5,376 nt of DNA, taken from contig JAHEKO010000095.1 in the NCBI GenBank assembly GCA_024638355.1, positions 4,824 to 10,199 on the forward strand, written 5' to 3'. This DNA is from Acidobacteriota bacterium (GTDB taxonomy: Bacteria; Acidobacteriota; Thermoanaerobaculia; Multivoradales; JAHEKO01). Both the position numbers and the translations under genes were made by a program. How positions within the stretch are numbered: position 1 is the first letter of the stretch; each line of letters begins with the position of its first letter. Of the stretch, positions 1 through 5,376 are shown piece by piece. The notes beneath the pieces were generated by a model, which saw only the letters and a list, made by a program, of their open reading frames with translations, was not told the origin of the DNA and made no database searches.

Positions 1-2172
1 GACCTTGCCCATCTTCTGGTACTCGCGTCGCGCCGCGTGCAGGAGGTGAGCCATGGTGATGCGGCCGCCGTCGCTCGCGGCAAGGAAGGCCGCCGCCAGG
101 GCGATGTTGCGGATGTTGCCGCCGGTCAGCTCGAGCCGGCCCGCCAGGAAGTCGAAGTCGAGATCGTCGTCGAGCGGCGTCTCGTCGGGCCAGATGCCCT
201 GCCAGATGCGCTGCCGGTGGCCGGCGTCCGGAAAGGGGAACTCGACCGTGAAGTGAATGCGCCGCACGAACGCGTCATCCATGTTCTTGCGCAGGTTGGT
301 CGCCAGGATGACGGCGCCCTCGTACTCCTCCATGCGCTGCAGGAGGTAGCTGGTCTCGATGTTGGCGTAGCGGTCGTGCGAGTCGCGCACCTCGGTACGC
401 TTGCCGAACAGCGCGTCGGCCTCGTCGAAGAAGAGCACCACGTTGCCCGCCTCGGCTTCGCGAAAGATCTCGCGCAGGTTCTTCTCCGTCTCGCCGATGT
501 ACTTGCTCACCACGGAGGCCAGATCGATCTTGTAGAGCTCGAGTCCGAGCCGGCCGGCGATGATCTCGGCCGCCATCGTCTTTCCGGTACCCGGCGGACC
601 GGCGAAGAGCACGTTGAGTCCCTTGCCGAGCGACAGCTTGCGGCCGAAGCCCCACTCTTCGAGCACGCGGGCGCGATAGCGGATCTGATCGCAGAGCTCG
701 CGCAGCTGTTCGAGCCGGTCGGTCGGCAGCACGATGTCCTCCCACGCGTAGTGGGGCTCGATCTTCTGGGCGAGTCGCGCCAGCCGGCGGCTCGACTGGC
801 GCCGGCAGGCAGCCAGCAGGTCCGCCGTGGTCAGTCGGGCTGCGTCGCCGCCCACGGCCCGCGCCGCGGCGGAGGCGGCGGCCGCGGCGCGCTCGATCTG
901 ACCGGGAACCAGCCGGAAGGCGGTCGCCACCGCCTCGATGTCGAGGTCTCCGGACCTCTCGGTCGGCCCGAGTGAGCGCTTCCACAGCTCCATCCGCTCG
1001 GCGTGACTCGGCCTGGGAACCGAGATCGAGAGCCAGGGCAGGGAGGTCGGGATGGCCGGCTGCCATTCGGCGTCGCCCGCCAGGAAGGTGGGGCCGTCGA
1101 CCTCGCCGGCCCATCGCAGGAGGAGCGAGAGCTTCGCTGCCTGGGCCTCCTCTTGCAGCGTGTCGCAGCCGTGCCAGAGGATCGCGGCGTCCTGGAGCCT
1201 CGCCTCGCGGTGCGCGCGCCGAAGGGCCGTCTCGAGATCGGGGAGCGGTCGAGCGGCGACTGCCGACAGGTCGACGACCAGGAGCGCGACGCCCAGCTCG
1301 GCGCCGAGGGCGGCCGCGAGGGTCCGGCGTCCGGCGCCTTCGCTGCCGCGGAGGTAGAGGCAAGCGGGCCCACGGGCCAGGCCTCCCGGGTCGAGTAGCC
1401 GCTGCACCCTGCCGCGGAACTCGCGGTCGAGCACCATGCGGTCGAGCGCCACGGACGTCGGCTCGAGCCGGGCGCAGCGGGCGAGCTCGGCATCGAGCTC
1501 GTCGGAGTCGAGCAGGAACGAGGCCACGCGGCCTTCGATCCGTAGGTCACGACCGCTCAGGCCGGCGCCCGGACGGGCCGAGTCGTCCACCGTAGCGACC
1601 AGTCCGAGCCGTCGCAGCGGCGCCGCCGCTTCGAAGAGCCGGCGGGCTCGCAGGCGATCGCCCAGGCCGGAGCAGAGCAGGCTCGAGACCAGGTGCACGC
1701 TCGGTCGCTTGCGCGTCACGTCGTCGTGCAGGTAGCCGAACAGCCGCTCGTACCGCGGGTCGATCTCCGGCGCCAGGCAGAGCAGCAGCGTCTCCGTCTC
1801 GAGCCGCGAGAGCCCGAAGCGCCGCTCGAGCTCATGGAGCCGGTAGACGATTCCGCGACCGCGGCCCGCTTCGCAGCGGGCATCGATCTCTTGGCGGAGG
1901 CGGCCGAGAGCGTCGGACAGATCGCGCGGAAGCGCGCCGTCCGCCGACCAGGGGAGCGCGCCGAGCCCGCGCCCCAGGACCTCGTCGATCTCGGTCTCCG
2001 AGATGACGAGGCCGCGCAGCTGCTCCTCGGGTCCGGCTGCGGCGCGAGCCTGCGCCACGCGATGGCGAATCAGGAGATCGATGCGTGCCAACTCCGCCAG
2101 CAGGTGATCCTGCGACGTGGAAAAAGACACCATCCTCGCGGAGCCGACGGCCGGCTCCGACCCTGCTCTCAT
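1..2172 (-). CDS. Two-domain AAA+ ATPase of the eCIS-associated (Afp15/PVC15-like) type, 3' end beyond window
   Basis: Seen: one frame open for 724 codons from ATG 2172 to the left edge, with no stop. Residues about 20-260 are an N-terminal helical/winged-helix part with the family-like stretches [16 protein letters not shown] (129-144) and [10 protein letters not shown] (150-159). A first AAA module follows with a degenerate P-loop GSEGAGRRT (276-284). A canonical second AAA module has Walker A GPPGTGKT (525-532), Walker B LFFDEAD with D583/E584, sensor-1 N626, candidate arginine fingers R637/R638 and sensor-2 GGNIRN (684-689). Known: this architecture, usually about 700-750 residues, is typical of the ATPase in extracellular contractile injection system loci, where it is thought to act in the cytoplasm in assembly or remodelling; its exact role is unsettled. 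Inferred: only a short C-terminal tail is missing. ATG 2172 is preferred over the in-frame ATG at 2133 because only the former has a good Shine-Dalgarno. The protein is Ala-rich around 400-415. It is divergent from the RuBisCO-like gene. A stand-alone AAA+ remodeller outside an eCIS is the main alternative. Confidence 0.88.
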   Translation of the reverse strand, partial: MRAGSEPAVGSARMVSFSTSQDHLLAELARIDLLIRHRVAQARAAAGPEEQLRGLVISETEIDEVLGRGLGALPWSADGALPRDLSDALGRLRQEIDARCEAGRGRGIVYRLHELERRFGLSRLETETLLLCLAPEIDPRYERLFGYLHDDVTRKRPSVHLVSSLLCSGLGDRLRARRLFEAAAPLRRLGLVATVDDSARPGAGLSGRDLRIEGRVASFLLDSDELDAELARCARLEPTSVALDRMVLDREFRGRVQRLLDPGGLARGPACLYLRGSEGAGRRTLAAALGAELGVALLVVDLSAVAARPLPDLETALRRAHREARLQDAAILWHGCDTLQEEAQAAKLSLLLRWAGEVDGPTFLAGDAEWQPAIPTSLPWLSISVPRPSHAERMELWKRSLGPTERSGDLDIEAVATAFRLVPGQIERAAAAASAAARAVGGDAARLTTADLLAACRRQSSRRLARLAQKIEPHYAWEDIVLPTDRLEQLRELCDQIRYRARVLEEWGFGRKLSLGKGLNVLFAGPPGTGKTMAAEIIAGRLGLELYKIDLASVVSKYIGETEKNLREIFREAEAGNVVLFFDEADALFGKRTEVRDSHDRYANIETSYLLQRMEEYEGAVILATNLRKNMDDAFVRRIHFTVEFPFPDAGHRQRIWQGIWPDETPLDDDLDFDFLAGRLELTGGNIRNIALAAAFLAASDGGRITMAHLLHAARREYQKMGKV

Positions 2173-2180
2173 GCCTGCCA

Positions 2181-2189
2181 CCCTCCCTC
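2181..2189 (-). promoter_or_regulatory. Ribosome binding site of the AAA+ ATPase
   Basis: On the minus strand this reads GAGGGAGGG, 8 bases before ATG 2172. It is purine-rich and complementary to the anti-Shine-Dalgarno core. It decides the start: the next in-frame ATG (2133) has no such element at a usable distance. It is the only convincing Shine-Dalgarno in front of any of the three genes. Confidence 0.7.
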
Positions 2190-2196
2190 GACTAGG

Positions 2197-2202
2197 CGTA
2201 TA
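2197..2202 (-). promoter_or_regulatory. Possible -10 element of the AAA+ ATPase gene
   Basis: The minus strand reads TATACG, four of six matches to TATAAT, in the A+T-richer part of the intergenic region. Transcription starting about 7 bases downstream would give a leader of roughly 18 bases that just includes the Shine-Dalgarno. No TTGACA-like -35 is seen 16-18 bases upstream, so this is weak. Confidence 0.25.
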
Positions 2203-2225
2203 GCTGTATGGCGGAGACTCTATCT

Positions 2226-2243
2226 CCGGCGCCAATCCGGCGC
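2226..2243. repeat. Short direct repeat, 7 bases, 11-base period
   Basis: CCGGCGC occurs at 2226-2232 and again at 2237-2243, about one helical turn apart, between the two divergent starts. Such spacing can mark a regulator binding site on one DNA face. G+C-rich heptamers recur easily in this genome, so chance is a strong alternative. Confidence 0.2.
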
Positions 2244-2256
2244 AAGCCCGATGTCG

Positions 2257-2262
2257 TACTCT
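2257..2262 (+). promoter_or_regulatory. Possible -10 element of the RuBisCO-like gene
   Basis: TACTCT fits the loose TAnnnT form of a bacterial -10 box and ends 13 bases before ATG 2276. Initiation about 7 bases downstream would leave a leader of only about 6 bases, consistent with the absence of a Shine-Dalgarno. No -35 element is visible. Weak, single-site evidence. Confidence 0.25.
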
Positions 2263-2275
2263 GGGCGTTCGACGA

Positions 2276-3382
2276 ATGAGCGATCGGCTGACCATCGGCT
2301 ACCGGCTGACCTGCGCTCCGGGAGAGGCGCCGGCGGAGAAGGCTCGCGACATCGCGCTCGAGCAGACGGTCGAGCTGCCGGCCGAGTGCGTGCCGGAGGC
2401 GGTCTTCGAAGCGGTCGTCGGCCGGGTCGAGACGCTCGAAGAGGAAGGCGGCCGCGCCCTGGCGCGGATCTCCTACCCGGTCGACGCCGTCGGCGGTGAG
2501 CTGCCGCAACTCCTGAATCTTCTCTTCGGCAACATCTCGATGAAGGCGGGCATCCGCATCGAAGAGATCCTCTGGCCACCCGCCGTCGTCGAGCGGCTGC
2601 CGGGGCCACGCTTCGGGGTCGAGGGCCTGCGCCGGCTCTGCGGCGTCGCGACGGCGCGGCCGCTTCTGTGCGCGGCGCTCAAGCCGCTCGGGCTCGCGGC
2701 GGGCGAGCTCGCGAACCTCTGCCGAGAGCTCGCGTTGGCCGGTGTCGACATCATCAAGGACGATCACTCCCTGGCCAACCAGAGATGGGCGCCGTTCGAC
2801 GAGCGGCTCGAGCGCTGCAGCGGTGCGGTGGCGGAGGCCAACGCCGGGTCGGGTGGCTCCACGCTCTACTTCCCGAACCTCACCGGTGCGGCCGGCGACC
2901 TGGGGCGGCGGCTCGCCGAGATCCGCCGCGCCGGCTGCCGCGGAGTGATGATGAGCCCCCTGGTCCTGGGCTTCGAGACGACTCGTTCCATTGCCGAGAG
3001 CGCGGGCCTGGCGATCCTCGGTCACCCGGCGCTGACCGGCGCCTTCTTCGCGGCCGAGCATGGCATCGCGCCGGAGCTTCTGCTGGGCGAGCTCTTCCGG
3101 CTGATCGGCTGCGACGGGGTCGTCTACCCGAACGTCGGCGGCCGGTTCGTGCTCGATCAGCAGGACTGTCTGGCGATCAACGACCGGCTGCGCCGCCCCC
3201 TCGGCCGGCACCGGCCGGCCTTTCCGGTGCCGGGTGGCGGAATCGACACCCGCCGCATGAGCGAGTGGATCGATCGCTACGGTCCGGACACCATCTTCCT
3301 GATCGGAACCAGCCTCTACCGCGAGCCCGACCTGGGCTCGGCTGCGCGGGAGCTGGTGGCGAAGTTGCGCGCCGAGCGCTGA
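2276..3382 (+). CDS. RuBisCO-like protein (form IV type), not a predicted CO2-fixing enzyme
   Basis: A 368-residue protein with a RuBisCO large-subunit fold: N-terminal alpha/beta domain to about residue 115, then a TIM barrel. Alignment by eye to plant RuBisCO (plant numbering in brackets): N86 (N123), K136 in KPLGL (K175), K161 (carbamylated K201) and D163 (D203) in IKDDH, H250 (H294), and G321/G322 (G380/G381) are kept. Changed are E204 to H164, R295 to P251, H327 to V283 or Y284, K334 to R290 and S379 to G320; the residue matching K177 appears deleted. Known: form IV proteins do not fix CO2; characterised ones enolise, isomerise or decarboxylate phosphorylated sugar-like substrates, for example in methionine salvage or apiose catabolism. 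Inferred: a metal-dependent enolisation on a phosphorylated substrate; the substrate is unknown. No methionine-salvage or sugar-catabolism gene lies beside it. It is shorter than typical RuBisCO large chains (about 470). ATG 2276 lacks a Shine-Dalgarno, but no in-frame alternative upstream looks better and the N-terminus fits the family. Confidence 0.93.
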   Translation: MSDRLTIGYRLTCAPGEAPAEKARDIALEQTVELPAECVPEAVFEAVVGRVETLEEEGGRALARISYPVDAVGGELPQLLNLLFGNISMKAGIRIEEILWPPAVVERLPGPRFGVEGLRRLCGVATARPLLCAALKPLGLAAGELANLCRELALAGVDIIKDDHSLANQRWAPFDERLERCSGAVAEANAGSGGSTLYFPNLTGAAGDLGRRLAEIRRAGCRGVMMSPLVLGFETTRSIAESAGLAILGHPALTGAFFAAEHGIAPELLLGELFRLIGCDGVVYPNVGGRFVLDQQDCLAINDRLRRPLGRHRPAFPVPGGGIDTRRMSEWIDRYGPDTIFLIGTSLYREPDLGSAARELVAKLRAER

Positions 3383-3437
3383 TCGCCGGCACGCTTCTTC
3401 TCATCGCGCTGGTCGCGCTCATCCTGGCGCAGACCGG
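3383..3437. other. Convergent intergenic gap, no clear terminator
   Basis: These 55 bases separate the stop codons of the RuBisCO-like gene and the ABC-F gene. I see no strong hairpin followed by a T-run on either strand. GAGCGC at the end of the RuBisCO-like gene and GCGCTC about 40 bases on are complementary but too far apart for a typical terminator stem. One frame across the gap encodes a hydrophobic 20-residue stretch, described in the findings. Confidence 0.5.
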
Positions 3438-5351
3438 CTAGAGGGCTTCGAGCTCCTTCTCGACGCGCTCCCACTCGGCCATCCTCTCCTCGACCTCGCT
3501 GGTCAGGCGCTTCTGCTCCTGCTCGAGCTTCTGGACCTCTTTGCGCGGCGTCCTCTCGAAGTAGGCCGGATCGCAGAAGATCTCGTTGATCTCGTGGATC
3601 CGGGCCTCGGCGCGGTCGATGGCCTCGGTCAGGCGCTCGTGCTCTGCGCCGAGCTTTCTGCGCTGCCGACGCTCGGCGCTCGAGCGGCCTGCCCCGGGGC
3701 TCTTCTGCTTCGCCTTGCGCTTCTCGCGTCGCGCCTTGAGCGCCACCGCTTCGAGGTCGAGATGGTCGTCGCCGCAGTGGGCGACATACTCCTCGTAGGT
3801 GCCGAGGTAGTCGCGGATGCCGCTCGCCGAGATCTCGATGACCCGGGTGGCGAGGCGCGAGACGAACCAACGATCGTGGGAGACCAGGATCAGCGTGCCG
3901 TCGTAGCGGGAGAGCCCCTCGACCAGCGCTTCGATCGACTCGAGATCCAGGTGGTTGGTCGGCTCGTCGAGGACCAGCACGTTGGGCTGGTCGACCGCCA
4001 GACGCGCGAAGATCAAGCGCGCCGCTTCGCCGCCGGAGAGGCTGCCGAGCCGCTTCTCGACTTCGTTGCCGGAGAAGAGGACCTGGCCGAGGTGGCCGCG
4101 CACGAAGCCGATCGGCTCTCCCGGACACGCTTCCCAGAGCCACGCCTCGACGCTCTGCTTCTCGCTGTCGAGGGCGCTGCGGTGATCCTGGGCGAAGTAG
4201 CCGGGGTGGGTCTCGTAGCCCCACTCGGCGCTGCCGGCGTCGGCCTCGAGCTCGCTCATCGCGATCTTCAGCAGAGTCGACTTGCCGATGCCGTTCGGTC
4301 CGATGATCGCCACCCGATCCTCGCGGCGCACGGTGAGGGAGACGTCGTCGAGCACCTGGTTGTCGCCGAAGGCCTTGGAGATGCCGTCGAGCACCAGGAC
4401 GTCCTTGCCGCTCGGCCGCCGCGGCTTGAACCGGAAGGTGGGGTAGCGGCGCGAGCTCTGCGGCAGGCTCTCGATGACGATCCGCTCCATCTGCTTCTGC
4501 TTGCTCTTCGCCTGCCGGGCCTTGGTCGCCTTGGCCTTGAAGCGCTCGACGAACGCCTTGTGATGCGCGATCTCCTTCTCGCGCTTGGCGATCTCTTTCT
4601 CCTTGCGCTCGCGCTCGAGGCGCTTGCCGAGGTCGAACTCGGTGTAGTTGCCGGTGTAGAGGGTCACCGTTTCGTAGTCGACGTCGAGGATGTAGGTACA
4701 GACGTTGTCGAGAAAGCGGTGATCGTGCGAGATGACCACCACCACGCCCGGGAACTCCTGGAGGAACTTCTCGAGCCAGCGGATCGACAGGATGTCGAGG
4801 TGGTTGGTCGGCTCGTCGAGGAGCAGCGCGTCGGGCCCGGCGGCCAGCACCTGAGCGAGCAGCACGCGCAGCTTGAAGCCGCCCGAGAGCGTGGACAGAG
4901 GCTGGCGATGCGTCTCCGCCGGGATCCCCAGCCCTTCGAGAATCTCGGCGGCGCGGGCCTCGGCGGAGTAGCCGTCGTGCTTGAGCACGATCTCCTCGAG
5001 CTCGGAGTACCGATCGGCGTCGAAGCTCTGGTCGGCGACCGCCAGCAGCTCCTCCTTCTCGGACATCGCCCGCCACAGCTCCTCGTTGCCCATCAGGGCG
5101 ACGTCGAGAATCGGCTCGTCCTCGAAGGTGAACTGGTCCTGCCGCAGGACGCCCAGGCGGAGCTTCTTGGCGACCGAGATGGTGCCGTCGCTCGGCAGCT
5201 CGTCGCCGGCCAGGATCCGCAGCAGCGTCGACTTGCCGGAGCCGTTCGCGCCCACCAGCCCATAGCGCTCACCCGGGTTGAGCTGGAACGCGACGTCGCG
5301 AAAGAGGCTCTGCGAGCCGTAGGCCTTGGCCAGGCCGGAGACCGAGATCAT
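3438..5351 (-). CDS. ybiT: ABC-F family ATPase, YbiT-like, with extra C-terminal coiled-coil domain
   Basis: A complete 637-residue protein with two ABC domains and no membrane segment, as expected of ABC-F proteins that work on ribosomes in the cytoplasm. NBD1: Walker A GANGSGKS (34-41), RQDQF (70-74), arm-like helical insertion (about 88-130), signature LSGG (155-158), Walker B with catalytic E180 before PTNHLD, H-loop H209. A Lys/Arg/Glu-rich linker (about 241-305) matches the P-site tRNA-interaction region. NBD2: Walker A GPNGIGKS (351-358), LSGGE (438-442), catalytic E463, H492. Stretches such as LRQDQF, ELW, DGYSAEARA, IRWLE and GTYEEY resemble E. coli YbiT closely (family recall, not a search). 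YbiT ends near residue 527 here; about 110 further charged residues (528-637) form a predicted coiled coil reminiscent of the Uup C-terminal domain. All ATPase motifs are intact, so it should be active, probably helping translation under some condition. Both ATPase sites argue against a pseudogene. The start MISVSGLAKAYG fits the family, although no Shine-Dalgarno precedes it. An antibiotic-resistance ABC-F is less likely given the YbiT resemblance. Confidence 0.95.
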   Translation of the reverse strand: MISVSGLAKAYGSQSLFRDVAFQLNPGERYGLVGANGSGKSTLLRILAGDELPSDGTISVAKKLRLGVLRQDQFTFEDEPILDVALMGNEELWRAMSEKEELLAVADQSFDADRYSELEEIVLKHDGYSAEARAAEILEGLGIPAETHRQPLSTLSGGFKLRVLLAQVLAAGPDALLLDEPTNHLDILSIRWLEKFLQEFPGVVVVISHDHRFLDNVCTYILDVDYETVTLYTGNYTEFDLGKRLERERKEKEIAKREKEIAHHKAFVERFKAKATKARQAKSKQKQMERIVIESLPQSSRRYPTFRFKPRRPSGKDVLVLDGISKAFGDNQVLDDVSLTVRREDRVAIIGPNGIGKSTLLKIAMSELEADAGSAEWGYETHPGYFAQDHRSALDSEKQSVEAWLWEACPGEPIGFVRGHLGQVLFSGNEVEKRLGSLSGGEAARLIFARLAVDQPNVLVLDEPTNHLDLESIEALVEGLSRYDGTLILVSHDRWFVSRLATRVIEISASGIRDYLGTYEEYVAHCGDDHLDLEAVALKARREKRKAKQKSPGAGRSSAERRQRRKLGAEHERLTEAIDRAEARIHEINEIFCDPAYFERTPRKEVQKLEQEQKRLTSEVEERMAEWERVEKELEAL

Positions 5352-5361
5352 GCGGCCGGGA

Positions 5362-5367
5362 AGGATA
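5362..5367 (-). promoter_or_regulatory. Possible -10 element of the ABC-F gene
   Basis: The minus strand reads TATCCT, a TAnnnT hexamer with four of six matches to TATAAT, ending 10 bases before ATG 5351. Transcription starting about 7 bases later would leave a leader of a few bases. The intervening bases are pyrimidine- and G+C-rich, with no Shine-Dalgarno. A -35 region would lie outside the window, so it cannot be judged. Confidence 0.3.
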
Positions 5368-5376
5368 GCATCGCCG

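Larger units (their letters stand above)
2173..2275. promoter_or_regulatory. Divergent intergenic region between the AAA+ ATPase and the RuBisCO-like gene
   Basis: These 103 bases separate two outward-reading genes and must hold both promoters unless one is read from farther away. The stretch 2191-2225 is noticeably more A+T-rich than its surroundings, as expected of a promoter. No consensus -35/-10 pair is visible for either direction. Weak -10-like hexamers and an 11-bp-spaced direct repeat are listed separately. No riboswitch or small RNA is recognisable. Confidence 0.6.

Noticed and set aside
860..895. Short G+C-rich repeat-like tract
   Set aside because: It encodes an alanine-rich helix of the ATPase; the repetitiveness comes from GCC/GCG codons, not from a DNA repeat element.
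37..975. 312-codon plus-strand open frame
   Set aside because: It is antisense to the AAA+ ATPase domain region with Walker A/B, sensor and arginine-finger motifs. The translation is low-complexity and resembles no family; long antisense frames are expected at this G+C content.
275..1363. 362-codon minus-strand open frame
   Set aside because: It lies in another frame of the same strand as the ATPase and is Arg/Gly/Pro-rich without motifs; the ATPase frame explains the region.
1693..2499. 268-codon plus-strand frame crossing the divergent intergenic region
   Set aside because: It is antisense to the ATPase N-terminus and then out of frame with the RuBisCO-like gene; no recognisable domain.
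2192..3211. 339-codon minus-strand open frame
   Set aside because: It is antisense to the RuBisCO-like gene, whose conserved residues fix the real frame.
2276..3382. A functional CO2-fixing RuBisCO large subunit
   Set aside because: The metal ligand E204, the phosphate-binding R295 and S379, H327 and the loop-6 lysine are replaced, the protein is about 100 residues short, and no small subunit or phosphoribulokinase gene is adjacent.
3373..3420. Terminator hairpin from GAGCGC and GCGCTC
   Set aside because: The arms are only six bases and about 35-40 bases apart, and no T-run follows on either strand.
3316..5076. 586-codon minus-strand open frame
   Set aside because: It is a shifted frame within the ABC-F gene, very rich in Arg, Ala and Gly, with no motif; the ABC-F frame carries all the family motifs.

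Overview
The window comes from a G+C-rich bacterial chromosome: third codon positions are overwhelmingly G or C, and every antisense frame is long and open as a result. Nothing fixes the taxon. Acidobacteriota, Myxococcota or a high-GC proteobacterium would all fit, and this is inference only. The window is almost fully coding, with three real protein genes. I found no tRNA, rRNA, CRISPR array, insertion sequence or phage gene.

Left part (1-2172, minus strand): the start and nearly all of a large AAA+ ATPase of the two-AAA-domain, winged-helix type known from extracellular contractile injection system (eCIS) loci (Afp15/PVC15 type). The frame is open for 724 codons from its ATG to the window edge, so only the extreme C-terminus is missing. 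Its first ATPase domain is degenerate and its second is intact. If an eCIS cluster exists, it should lie beyond the left edge; no structural eCIS gene is visible here.

Middle (2276-3382, plus strand): a 368-residue RuBisCO-like protein (form IV type), divergent from the ATPase across 103 bp. It keeps the carbamylation-site lysine but has lost several residues needed for CO2 fixation. It is therefore probably an isomerase, enolase or decarboxylase acting on a phosphorylated sugar derivative, not a RuBisCO.

Right part (3438-5351, minus strand): a complete ABC-F ATPase close to YbiT, converging on the RuBisCO-like gene with a 55-bp gap. It carries an extra charged C-terminal coiled-coil region of about 110 residues. 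Only 25 bases lie upstream of its start.

The three genes are in three separate transcription units, and no shared pathway is evident. The points most worth following are the eCIS-type ATPase at the edge, the altered RuBisCO-like active site, and a hint that the RuBisCO-like and ABC-F genes are expressed from leaderless or nearly leaderless transcripts while the ATPase has a clear Shine-Dalgarno.
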